Source: a virus. Taken from it: 64,000 nucleotides of DNA. Below, piece after piece: positions 56,566 to 64,000 of this stretch. The translations under genes were made by a program, and so were the position numbers. The notes below the pieces were generated by a model. It did no database searches and had not been told where the DNA came from. It saw nothing but the letters and a program-made list of their open reading frames with translations. The number at the start of each line of letters is the position of its first letter. Within the stretch, counting starts at the first letter, position 1. The stretch covers positions 55,991 through 119,990 of IMG/VR virus record IMGVR_UViG_3300032523_001141. The stretch is one strand, 5' to 3'.

Positions 56566-56909
56566 AGTACAGACTGCATAAAACTACGTTCGTACGCCGA
56601 ATACACCTCGCTGTACGCGACGCCCCACGCCGGGTCATGCGCAAGTTTATTGAACAGCTCATCGGTGGGGGCAGCGTCCAGCATGTGGTTCCACGCCCGC
56701 GCGTGCGCCCACTCGTGGACTAGCACGTCCATGGCGCGGGCCTCGTCCAGCGAGGTGTCAATTTGAATAAGAAATTTTTTACCTTGTTTCCAACAACGGC
56801 CTTCAAGTCTTTTATTTAACTTTATGCGGCGGACTGATATGGGGTATGCGGGCGGGACCGCCGCCCGAAGCGCCTTAATCAGGTTTTTGTAAGTCTTGAA
56901 ATTGGCCAT
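56562..56909 (-). CDS. Small HExxH zinc metallopeptidase-like protein
   Basis: 115 residues. VLVHEWAHARAW is an HExxH helix with a following aromatic region. AWGVAYSEVYSAYERSF provides a Glu-rich helix that could give the third ligand. The size resembles SprT/ImmA-type small peptidases found in phages. No signal peptide. Target unknown. The upstream gap (56910-57003) has a hairpin CCGCA/TGCGG and an ATACT element. Confidence 0.65.
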   Translation of the reverse strand: MANFKTYKNLIKALRAAVPPAYPISVRRIKLNKRLEGRCWKQGKKFLIQIDTSLDEARAMDVLVHEWAHARAWNHMLDAAPTDELFNKLAHDPAWGVAYSEVYSAYERSFMQSVL

Positions 56910-57003
56910 TCCTTGGCTCCTTATCCCGCAGCCTTTGCGGTTAGTCAGTGTCGCACAGTATGTACTTTGGGGGTAGAGCTATTTTACGGAAACGGCCTCC
57001 TTC

Positions 57004-60000
57004 TCAGTCGTCAGCATTAGGGTCTGAACCGACTAGGAAATCTCGGAGCTTTTCGTAAGTTGTCCGCTTATCGTCTGGCTCGTCTTTAAATTCTTTTTCA
57101 GCTATTACTTTGTGTTTCTTTGGCGAAAGGTATTTTTGATACGCCAACCCCGGGATTGGCGTGCCAACATATAATCGGGGGGCGCGATTTCCAAACGTCA
57201 TGCTTGTGCCCGGAATAATTTTTTTCAGTGTGAGGCTAGGCCCGCCAAGTGATAAATTAAGCGCCATATTCTCGTTTACTGGAAAACGTTTGTACCAACG
57301 AAAACCAGCCTGCTTGCCGAACGCCACAAGTTCTGCGCTGCATTTACATCGCCATTTGCGTAGTGATTTGTTAATGCGCGAGTCAGGATCGTTAGCGGTA
57401 CTGGCGCCGGTGTTCACCCGCTTCATGCCGCACATGCGGGAACAAAACGAATTCTGCCGATCTGCCCGTTCGCCGGTCGGTTTGCTTTCTGTAACAGGCG
57501 CTTTTAAATTTCCCCCGGTTGCGCGCTCGTAACTTTTTCGGCCCTTTTCATTAAGACCGCCCTCTTCGTTCTTGCCCGCTGAGCGCTGCCAAGCCGGCGT
57601 TCCGCCGGCTTCTTTTTGATTTTTGCCCTCTGCTGTATCCGCAAAACACTCGTCGTCGCTGTCTAAATCTTCGGGGTCCGGGGGCAGTGAAAGCTGCATG
57701 CTGGTAAGCGCAGCTAATGCTTCATTACCCGCAGCGCGTTTGCCAAACTCAAGCGCGGCTGTCTTTTTAGTGCCCATCTCGCGCAGCAACTCTCGGAAAC
57801 GTTCGTTGAGCTTTTCTTTTTCGTTAGATAGTCTTTCCAAGATCTCGTCTCCTGTGCGTTCGCGGCGGTGGCCCATTAGCTTGCCCAGCCAGCTCGGCTC
57901 TTCTGACTTTGAGATAAACCGCTGCACACGTACGTCTTTAAGTTCTTCTGGTAAATCGTCGTGGCTGTCAAAGCGCAGACCACGGCCACGCGCCTGCTGT
58001 GTGCGGCTTTCATGCCAATGCGGGTCCAAGAGCTGAATCAAGTTAGTGCCCTTTGTAGACAAGCCTTCGGCGCCAGCAGGGCCAATTAACAGTGCGCGGA
58101 GCTTGCCGGCGTTATAATCCGAAAGCGCCCTCTGTCGCGCTTTCATTGGGACGCCGCCGTGAAACACGCCGTACGGCACATTAAATTTATCTAGTGCTGC
58201 GGCATAAGGCTCTACACCTGCGCCAATATGATTTGAGTAAATAATCGCTTTTTTGCGCGGATCAGAGTCGAGCATTTCTTGTAACTTGGAATAGGCGTTT
58301 TGAAGCTTTCCAGACTGCTGAAATGACTTAAATGCGTCGTTATCTTGGCGGAATGGCCGAGTGCTCACCGAGTTCTGCCGCAAGCCAGTTAAAAAGCTAT
58401 TGAGCTTTGCCAACTCGTCTTTGCTCAGCGGAAACTCGCGGTCTAGTTTCCAGAGAAAACCCGGCGGAATCTTTGTACGCAGCGCTTTCTGAATCTTCTG
58501 CTGCGAACCAGACATCGGGACTTCAATCTTCTCTTCGTTGACGTTCACGCCCTCAGGAGTTTTGCTGGCTTGGTAATCAACGCGACCCTCAAGCAAGCTG
58601 CGCAACTCCGCCTCGTTTTTAATAACAGGCTTTACGCCGGGCTTTACACCGCCAAGAAAATTAAACAAACCCGGGTGCACGGTCTTGTAACCAATAAACT
58701 TCTTCTCAAACTCTTGCGGGGAAATATTCTTTCGCGCAACAATCGAAATAAGATTAGCAAGGTCCGTCGGCGAGTTCGTGATGGGCGAGCCGGTCAGCAG
58801 TAAGACGCGCTTGGCTTGGTTAGCAGCCTCGCGGGCAGCTTGAGCCGCAGATCCCCCGGGGTTTCTAAGCCTGTGCGCTTCGTCCATAATGAGCGTCTGC
58901 GGAGCGCCCTTAAACTTCTTGCCCATTCCAAGCGCTGTATAGCTCAAGATCTCGGGGCTTGAGCCGGTCGTGAATTTCTCGACTTCTTTCTGGAAGTTCC
59001 CCCGCAAACTTGCCGGGGCTACGATTCCATAGTCGTCCTGATATTTCTTTTTAGCAGCTTCGGCAGCAGCAAGGGCCGAGAGAGATTTTCCAGAACCTAA
59101 CCCGTGATACAAAATCATCCGCGGGTTTTCGTCGTTTACGGCATCTTGAATGCGCTCTTGATGCGGCTGAAGATTAACTTCGGGAAGCAGAGCGGATTGC
59201 TTGGTTAGCTCGCCAAACCGCTTGCGTAATGATTCTTTGTCAGCAAACTGTTCGATGTTTTTCATATGATCGACCAGCTTCACAATATGCGCTTTTGTTG
59301 GCGTAACGTCATTCGGAACAGCCCAGCCAAGATTAGGGTCTGTTGCTGGTGGCGGTGAATACTTATCAGATGCGTATTCGTAAACGTGGCCCTCGGGGAG
59401 CAGCTCGTTGTCTTTGTGGATAAGAAGCTTTGGATTCTCACCACCCACAACAGCCATACCGCGGCGATCCTTAGCCAAAGCGTATAGCGCAGCCCAATTT
59501 ATATTGTCAGCCCCGTAAACTCCCGCGCCACCCATGTTCGGCTGAGTGGCTTTGAGCGACGTTAAGCCGGGCGTAGTTGAGCCGTGGTAGAACGTCTTTT
59601 GCGCCGCCACTTTCTCTGCTACATACTTCTGCATAGCTTTTGTTTTGTATGTATCAAGCATCTCGTCTACTGCACCATTTCGCGGCTCGTTAGTGACCAA
59701 TTTCGCAGGGTCGATTCCCCAATTACGTAACGCCCAGCCGCGCCTTGGAGTTGGGTTTTTAGCAAATGGCTTACCATGGCGCGCTTTAAAACTCAGCCAA
59801 CGCTTAATCTGCCGGGTGTCTTCCTCAGGAATCCTACGGCCAGACGAATACCGCTTGTACCACTGCGCCCAGCCCTTTGGGTCGTGCTCTGACACCCATT
59901 CGGGCTTCCATTCGCCCAGACTAGCTAACCTTGGCCCTTGGCCCCTGTACAGCGAGTCATACACGCCCAGAGCTTCAAGCTGTTCGGGTGTGTAATCAGG

Positions 60001-60039
60001 CTGGAACTTGGCCGCGGTGTCAGTGGGTTGTTCATCCAT
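57004..60039 (-). CDS. Multidomain SNF2-type helicase with N-terminal and ART-like domains
   Basis: 1011 residues. Residues about 14-115 carry the DPKGWAQWYKRYSSGRR...RQIKRWLSFKARH motif, seen in large-virus and phage proteins. At about 149-222 FYHGSTTPGL and GGAGVYGAD resemble ADP-ribosyltransferase-like folds. A superfamily 2 helicase follows: YHGLGSGKS (Walker A, 311-319), MDEAH (384-388), LLTGSPITNSP, and a late QARGRGLRFDSH (motif VI). The C-terminal part has SFCSRMCGMKR then TANDPDSRINKSLRKW, a DUF6321-like motif by memory. It might be injected to remodel host DNA or act in anti-defence. ATP hydrolysis and DNA translocation are inferred from motifs. Confidence 0.8.
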   Translation of the reverse strand: MDEQPTDTAAKFQPDYTPEQLEALGVYDSLYRGQGPRLASLGEWKPEWVSEHDPKGWAQWYKRYSSGRRIPEEDTRQIKRWLSFKARHGKPFAKNPTPRRGWALRNWGIDPAKLVTNEPRNGAVDEMLDTYKTKAMQKYVAEKVAAQKTFYHGSTTPGLTSLKATQPNMGGAGVYGADNINWAALYALAKDRRGMAVVGGENPKLLIHKDNELLPEGHVYEYASDKYSPPPATDPNLGWAVPNDVTPTKAHIVKLVDHMKNIEQFADKESLRKRFGELTKQSALLPEVNLQPHQERIQDAVNDENPRMILYHGLGSGKSLSALAAAEAAKKKYQDDYGIVAPASLRGNFQKEVEKFTTGSSPEILSYTALGMGKKFKGAPQTLIMDEAHRLRNPGGSAAQAAREAANQAKRVLLLTGSPITNSPTDLANLISIVARKNISPQEFEKKFIGYKTVHPGLFNFLGGVKPGVKPVIKNEAELRSLLEGRVDYQASKTPEGVNVNEEKIEVPMSGSQQKIQKALRTKIPPGFLWKLDREFPLSKDELAKLNSFLTGLRQNSVSTRPFRQDNDAFKSFQQSGKLQNAYSKLQEMLDSDPRKKAIIYSNHIGAGVEPYAAALDKFNVPYGVFHGGVPMKARQRALSDYNAGKLRALLIGPAGAEGLSTKGTNLIQLLDPHWHESRTQQARGRGLRFDSHDDLPEELKDVRVQRFISKSEEPSWLGKLMGHRRERTGDEILERLSNEKEKLNERFRELLREMGTKKTAALEFGKRAAGNEALAALTSMQLSLPPDPEDLDSDDECFADTAEGKNQKEAGGTPAWQRSAGKNEEGGLNEKGRKSYERATGGNLKAPVTESKPTGERADRQNSFCSRMCGMKRVNTGASTANDPDSRINKSLRKWRCKCSAELVAFGKQAGFRWYKRFPVNENMALNLSLGGPSLTLKKIIPGTSMTFGNRAPRLYVGTPIPGLAYQKYLSPKKHKVIAEKEFKDEPDDKRTTYEKLRDFLVGSDPNADD

Positions 60040-60048
60040 TGCCCGGCC

Positions 60049-60297
60049 CTAAAACAGTTTCTTTATTGCCTTGTAAACTGCAAATATACCAAATCCGGCC
60101 GAAACTAACCCAAGATAGCGCGGCCACGTATAAACCCCGGTAAACCAGTGCACGCCTAAAAAAACAGCTAAACAGCCAATAAGTACAGCCATCCATAAAT
60201 TAAGCCAATACACGCTAAATGATAAAACCAGCGCCAACGGGCCGCACAGGTGGGTAAAAATAAATAACCATACAACTAACAGGGCAAGGCTTTCCAT
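60049..60297 (-). CDS. Small membrane protein, 82 aa
   Basis: Three hydrophobic segments (LLVVWLFIFTHLCGPLALVLSFSVYWL as a double span; AVLIGCLAVFLGVHWF; YLGLVSAGFGIFAVYKAI) with a basic end. It lies between the helicase and the trypsin-like protease with few-base gaps. Function unknown; possible secretion or envelope helper. Confidence 0.6.
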   Translation of the reverse strand: MESLALLVVWLFIFTHLCGPLALVLSFSVYWLNLWMAVLIGCLAVFLGVHWFTGVYTWPRYLGLVSAGFGIFAVYKAIKKLF

Positions 60298-60301
60298 AAG
60301 T

Positions 60302-61135
60302 CTATTTTTCTAGTGTGTGAAGGTGGGGGCTCAGCGTTAACCGACTTTGAATGCTGAGCTCATGCAACTCGATTTGCGAGTTAATCCAGTCATAATACAG
60401 GCTCACGCGCGTATGGCCGGATTCTGTATGATACCGGCTGTCTGGTTTTTTTCCGATATCACACATGACAAACGAGTGAATGCCGGCTAGTTTGTTACCG
60501 AGAAAAAGGCCGCCGCCTGAGTCTCCTGAGCAAATTAAATACTCAAGCTCAGTTCGGTTTTGCTGGCTAGGGGTAAGAATAAGCGCAGGGCCGCGGGCTA
60601 GCTCTATTTTATTGCTGCCCGCGCGCCGTTTTTCGTCATCAGCGTTTGGGCCCGTTAAGAATGTGCCGTTTGAGCCATAGCCGGCCAAGCTGCAAATCTG
60701 GTCTTGCTCGTCAAAGTCTTTATAGAGTTCTGGATAAAACGCTAATTTCATATCATCGGCGATATAGCACAGCGCTATGTCGTGCAGGCCCAAAATTTGA
60801 GGCTCTGGCGTATAGTCTGCGTGAATAATCTGCTTTGCAACCGCGACCGTACGGCCGTCGTCAAACATTAGTACCGCTTCGTCGGCTTCATAAAGCACGT
60901 GCGCGGCTGTAATTGCCCAATTGGGCCGTATGAGCACCGCAGACGCAAAAGCCGTCGTGCGGCCATTTTTGCGGGGATAGATAGCCCGCAAACGAGCGAC
61001 GCAATTAAATTTTGCGCCATAAGCAAGATATTTAGTATCTGGAGTGTTGGGGTCGCGGGTGCCTGAGTAACTTGGGGCTGGTAGAAGAAGCGTAATACCC
61101 AAAATTAAAGATAGCAATAGATTGACGCGTCGCAT
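60302..61135 (-). CDS. Secreted trypsin-like (S1) serine protease
   Basis: 277 residues with a strong AAGGAGG before the ATG at 61135. Signal peptide: VNLLLSLILGITLLLPAPSYS. Catalytic triad: His79 in WAITAAHV, Asp119 in LHDIALCYI, Ser206 in CSGDSGGGLF. Other Cys residues could pair in the periplasm. A signal peptide means it is made for export from the infected cell. It could cleave envelope proteins or receptors, or process virion proteins outside. The downstream membrane gene may be linked. Confidence 0.88.
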   Translation of the reverse strand: MRRVNLLLSLILGITLLLPAPSYSGTRDPNTPDTKYLAYGAKFNCVARLRAIYPRKNGRTTAFASAVLIRPNWAITAAHVLYEADEAVLMFDDGRTVAVAKQIIHADYTPEPQILGLHDIALCYIADDMKLAFYPELYKDFDEQDQICSLAGYGSNGTFLTGPNADDEKRRAGSNKIELARGPALILTPSQQNRTELEYLICSGDSGGGLFLGNKLAGIHSFVMCDIGKKPDSRYHTESGHTRVSLYYDWINSQIELHELSIQSRLTLSPHLHTLEK

Positions 61136-61229
61136 GTTCGCCTCCTTGCGGCTGAGTGCTGCGTTATAAAATGTGCATAGTATCCCCCGGCGTTAACTCA
61201 TAGTTTATCGAAAAGAGGCGCGATGGCTG

Positions 61230-62513
61230 CTATTTGTGTTTAAGCTCTAATTGCGGCGCACCAGCTTCATTCATAAACTGCATGCTTTTTGGTTCTGTAA
61301 ACCTAAACCGCTGGCTTACCCACGGATGCTCTTCAGTAAGCACGTTGTCCCAGAAAAGCCGGCCGAGCAAGCTGCCAATAAAAGACGTATTTGTTTGGTC
61401 TTTTGAATAGCCGGGCAGCTCTGCTTGCGCGCCATACCACTTTGGATTCAAAACTTTTCGGCCGGTGATCGCGTCCCAGATGTATTTCTTCTCGTTAGAA
61501 GTTGGCGTAACGTCCCACCGATCAAGCACGCGGCCTTCAAGATTTTTACCGTCTGGCTTTGTCGCAAGCAGCTGATCGCCAAGCAGCGTACTAGAACCAA
61601 ACAAGCCAAAATCTGATGTAGTGACTCCGCTAGAGCCGCTATTCATATTGGCTATAGAACTTTGTGGAGACACCAGCATTTCATTCCTATGTTGCATTGA
61701 TGCGCCGTGCTCGTCTTTGGTTTTCCACGGCAAATTGGTTGGCATAAACAAATTATTCAAGCGCCGCAGATAATCCGGTGACTTCTCGTTAAGCGAGTAA
61801 TAGTCTGGGCCTTTGCCGCCTTTATTTTTCTGCCAGTAATCTGCCCCCGCGTCACTATGCACGCCAAAAGACCGCCGAGTAAGTTCACGGCGCGATTGCA
61901 CAACGTCGTCAAGTACATCTTTGTTCCCGCCCAACGCTGGCAAAAGTGCCTTGAGCTCTTCGGGGTCGTAGGCCGGCTTGTCTGCAAAAAACGCGCGACC
62001 AAATTGCGCAAAAGATTTAGGCGTTAAATCAGCGCTGCCGTACCCAGCCGGAATTTTAACGTTAGAGATATACCGACGCGCGCGGTCACCGACAACATTT
62101 GCGCCCACGCCACCGATTGCCGCGCCCGTAAGAATACGCCGCAATGCTGTCGGCAACTTTTTCTTGTCTTTAGGCGTCGGAGAAAGCATGTCATAAAGCG
62201 CGCCACCACCAGCTCCCGCAGCAGCTCCAAGCAGAATATCCTTGGTATGCACGCCCGGCAGCTGCGCTTTAATGCTCTGCCAGTCTGCAGCTTTTAAAAG
62301 TTTCTTGCGCTGCTGGTCTTCCTGATGCCGTTTATACAGCAGCATTAAGCCCAGTGCGCCGACGCCTGCAAGCGGCACGCCAGCAGCCAAATAACCCTTT
62401 GGGATATTGGAGTATGGCGTGTACGTGTTCGTAAACCCCGGCTCAGTGTTTGCACTTAGCGTGGGGTCTGTCTGTGCAATTTGTGCCGCGTCGTCAACGG
62501 TGAAGTCTGCCAT
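61230..62513 (-). CDS. Glycine-zipper membrane-associated protein, 427 aa
   Basis: Hydrophobic segments YLAAGVPLAGVGALGLMLLY and ILLGAAAGAGGGALYDML, then ILTGAAIGGVGANVVG, lie in the first 145 residues. Charged and beta/helical soluble parts follow, with SPQSSIANMNSG and a Trp-rich end (RLFWDNVLTEEHPWVSQRFRF). Belongs to the same architecture class as its upstream neighbour. Virion or envelope role inferred. Confidence 0.5.
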   Translation of the reverse strand: MADFTVDDAAQIAQTDPTLSANTEPGFTNTYTPYSNIPKGYLAAGVPLAGVGALGLMLLYKRHQEDQQRKKLLKAADWQSIKAQLPGVHTKDILLGAAAGAGGGALYDMLSPTPKDKKKLPTALRRILTGAAIGGVGANVVGDRARRYISNVKIPAGYGSADLTPKSFAQFGRAFFADKPAYDPEELKALLPALGGNKDVLDDVVQSRRELTRRSFGVHSDAGADYWQKNKGGKGPDYYSLNEKSPDYLRRLNNLFMPTNLPWKTKDEHGASMQHRNEMLVSPQSSIANMNSGSSGVTTSDFGLFGSSTLLGDQLLATKPDGKNLEGRVLDRWDVTPTSNEKKYIWDAITGRKVLNPKWYGAQAELPGYSKDQTNTSFIGSLLGRLFWDNVLTEEHPWVSQRFRFTEPKSMQFMNEAGAPQLELKHK

Positions 62514-62545
62514 GAAAAAAGCTTCCTAATGTGTGAGCCGCTTTT

Positions 62546-64000
62546 TCAGCCTTCTTCGTCGCTACCGTCTTGTTTCTTTTTCTTCTTCTTGCTCATAAGG
62601 TGATACGCCAGCGCGGATAACCCAGCAGCGCCAAGCCCAGCACCGCCAATTGCGCCCCACGGCAAGTCAGCTAAACCAGCCATAGCGCTTGGCGCGTCAG
62701 CTTTAGGGGCGTCAGCTTTAGGGGCGTCAGCTTTAGGGGCGTCAGCTTTAGGGGCGTCAGCTTTAGGGGCGGCGGGTTTGGTGCCACGTGGGAATGGCGT
62801 CATACCCGGCTTATCGGGGCCGGTAAAAAGCTCAGGGCCGAGCGTGCTGGCCGCATAAGCGCCCTCGCCTATTGCTTTACCGGCGCTAAGCCGCGCGTTG
62901 TTTACCGCAGATGCGCCCGAGCTTATTGCGTTACCGGCACTACTCGCAGCACTACGGCCGGCGTTAAGTAACGACGCCAGCAGCGTGAGTTTTTCCGGAA
63001 CAAGGTCGAGTTTCTGCCCCCCGACTGGCGGCATTCGCGACGGTGCTTGCCCGGGCGCATACTCAGAAGCGTACGGCGACATTTTTGCCGGCATTTGATC
63101 TAGCAGATTAGATCGCACCGGCCGACTCGAGGACGGCGCAACATTACCTGTTAAATTCTCTAAATCATATGCGACCTTCCAGCCAAACGCGTAAGCGCTT
63201 TTTTGGCCAGAGTTATGAATGTCTTTTTCAGCGTGCTCGGTCTCTTCGGTAGCTTCTACGCCGCCGTTAGCTTTTGAAATAGCCTCGTCGGCGTCCATGG
63301 CTTGCATCGGGCCAGTTTGATACACGCCGCGGTCATAATTCTTGTACATGCCCGAATCACACGGAACGCACTTGCTCTTAGCTTCTTTTTTGGCTTTTTC
63401 CTTGTATTCGCTGTCGCTGCTGTTAAATAGCTCGGCGCTCGGCTTCTCGCCCGCAGCTTCAGCCCGCATCAGCGCGTTGTTAAAGCTCTCGTGGTCGGGC
63501 AGCTTCTTTTTAGTCTCGTCTTTTGGGGCCCGTTCGTAGAAGTCCACGCGGTTTGCGACCTTGCGGCCAAAATTAGCCGCGCCAGATTTCACAGGAAGCC
63601 GAGGAGGCGGCGGAGGAGGCATAGCCGGCGAAGGGTTGCCCGCACCAGCACGACGCGCGGCAAATTCCCGAAATTGCGGACCCATGACCTGCTGCAGTTC
63701 TTGAGGAGTACCGCCGCCAGCGTTAAGACGAGCTCGCATAGCCGAGTCCGCGTTTTGTTGCGTTGCGCGGGTGACCACGGGAGCTCGACTAGTCGGCAGA
63801 GTATATCCTAGGCCAGCGTCATTCATGCGCTTCATTTCAGCCATTTCAGTTGGCGTTAATTTGGGTGGCGTCGCAGGAGTGGCCGCAGGAGTGGCCGCAG
63901 GAGTGGCCGCAGGAGTGGCCGCAGGAGGTTTGGGCGCAAGAGGTTTGGGCGCAAGAGGTTTGGGCGGAGCAGGCATAGGCGGAGCAGGCATTTTCGGGAC
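62546..64000 (-). CDS. Repeat-rich glycine-zipper protein, 5' end possibly outside the window
   Basis: The frame is open to the window edge, so the ATG at 63991 may not be the true start. N-terminal Pro/Ala repeats (PAAT, KPLAP), a Met/Gln-rich helical part, a CVPCDSG pair, and KVAYDLENLTG in the centre. A KADAP fivefold repeat leads to a membrane segment (WGAIGGAGLGAAGLSALAYHLM) and a Lys-rich end. Repeats and the final glycine zipper resemble the 950-residue virion protein. Function unknown. Confidence 0.55.
   Translation of the reverse strand, partial: VPKMPAPPMPAPPKPLAPKPLAPKPPAATPAATPAATPAATPATPPKLTPTEMAEMKRMNDAGLGYTLPTSRAPVVTRATQQNADSAMRARLNAGGGTPQELQQVMGPQFREFAARRAGAGNPSPAMPPPPPPRLPVKSGAANFGRKVANRVDFYERAPKDETKKKLPDHESFNNALMRAEAAGEKPSAELFNSSDSEYKEKAKKEAKSKCVPCDSGMYKNYDRGVYQTGPMQAMDADEAISKANGGVEATEETEHAEKDIHNSGQKSAYAFGWKVAYDLENLTGNVAPSSSRPVRSNLLDQMPAKMSPYASEYAPGQAPSRMPPVGGQKLDLVPEKLTLLASLLNAGRSAASSAGNAISSGASAVNNARLSAGKAIGEGAYAASTLGPELFTGPDKPGMTPFPRGTKPAAPKADAPKADAPKADAPKADAPKADAPSAMAGLADLPWGAIGGAGLGAAGLSALAYHLMSKKKKKKQDGSDEEG
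62694..62768 (-). repeat. 15-bp tandem repeat x5 (KADAP-coding)
   Basis: Five identical copies of gcgtcagctttaggg on the plus strand. Perfect identity points to recent slippage; the repeat is in frame, so copy number changes only spacer length. Confidence 0.9.
63873..63920 (-). repeat. 12-bp tandem repeat x4 (PAAT-coding)
   Basis: Four identical copies of gcaggagtggcc on the plus strand, in frame in the same gene. Confidence 0.9.
63921..63965 (-). repeat. 15-bp tandem repeat x3 (KPLAP-coding)
   Basis: Three near-identical copies of gcaagaggtttgggc on the plus strand (the first has gcagg) directly follow the 12-bp repeat. Confidence 0.85.

Noticed and set aside
62694-63965. CRISPR array
   Set aside because: Repeats are 12-15 bp, directly adjacent without spacers and in frame in a coding gene.
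1-64000. Insertion sequences, integrase or attachment sites
   Set aside because: No transposase, integrase or flanking direct repeats were seen; the only selfish element is the GIY-YIG nuclease.

Overview
This window is one continuous block of a large tailed-phage (Caudoviricetes, contractile-tail) genome. Every protein gene and both tRNAs that I can support lie on the minus strand, so transcription runs from base 64000 towards base 1. Genes are tightly packed, often with ATGA, TGATG, TAATG or GTGA stop/start overlaps, good AGGAG-type ribosome binding sites and standard stop codons. The window holds a tail sheath, tail tube, major capsid protein, prohead protease, fibres and a phage-type multisubunit RNA polymerase. 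No terminase, portal or replication gene was recognised, so most of the genome lies outside. The host cannot be named. A cysteine-repeat fibre typical of environmental and Bacteroidetes-type proteins, and heptosyltransferase-like enzymes, hint at an aquatic Gram-negative host, but that is inference.

Layout from left to right (opposite to transcription). 1-5 kb: start of a probable tape-measure gene, a tail-chaperone pair joined by a canonical -1 slippery heptamer, and a gp5/VgrG-like spike. 5-13 kb: tail tube, tail sheath, tail-completion and neck/connector proteins, with several terminators. 13-21 kb: major capsid protein, decoration-like proteins, scaffold-like acidic protein, prohead protease, and helical or glycine-zipper virion proteins. 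21-26 kb: fibre-like proteins and a large protein of unknown role. 26-34 kb: a DNA-dependent RNA polymerase in an unusual format. Beta and the N-terminal half of beta-prime form one 1482-residue chain; two small genes follow; then a separate chain carries the rest of beta-prime. 34-44 kb: small membrane and secreted proteins, a papain-like protease, a matrixin-like protease with a peptidoglycan-binding domain and cysteine switch, holin candidates, and a 2H-phosphoesterase/Cys-cluster/Nudix fusion.

43.7-50.3 kb is an accessory island between tRNA-Asn and tRNA-Ser. It has an actin-like ATPase with a small membrane partner, a GIY-YIG homing endonuclease with a hairpin over its ribosome binding site, a HAD phosphatase, a GT9 glycosyltransferase, a GT9-methyltransferase fusion, and two structured non-coding stretches. 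50-64 kb: ferritin-like protein, PhoH, a long repeat-rich virion protein, cupin, small zinc-binding peptides, AlkB-like dioxygenase, a HExxH protease, a four-part SNF2 helicase, a secreted trypsin-like protease and more glycine-zipper proteins.

As a system: the polymerase halves would transcribe phage genes independently of the host enzyme. The glycine-zipper, repeat-rich and protease proteins look like virion or envelope-interaction components. The matrixin, papain-like and holin-like genes look like an exit or entry module. All calls come from reading the sequence; no database search or structure prediction was run.
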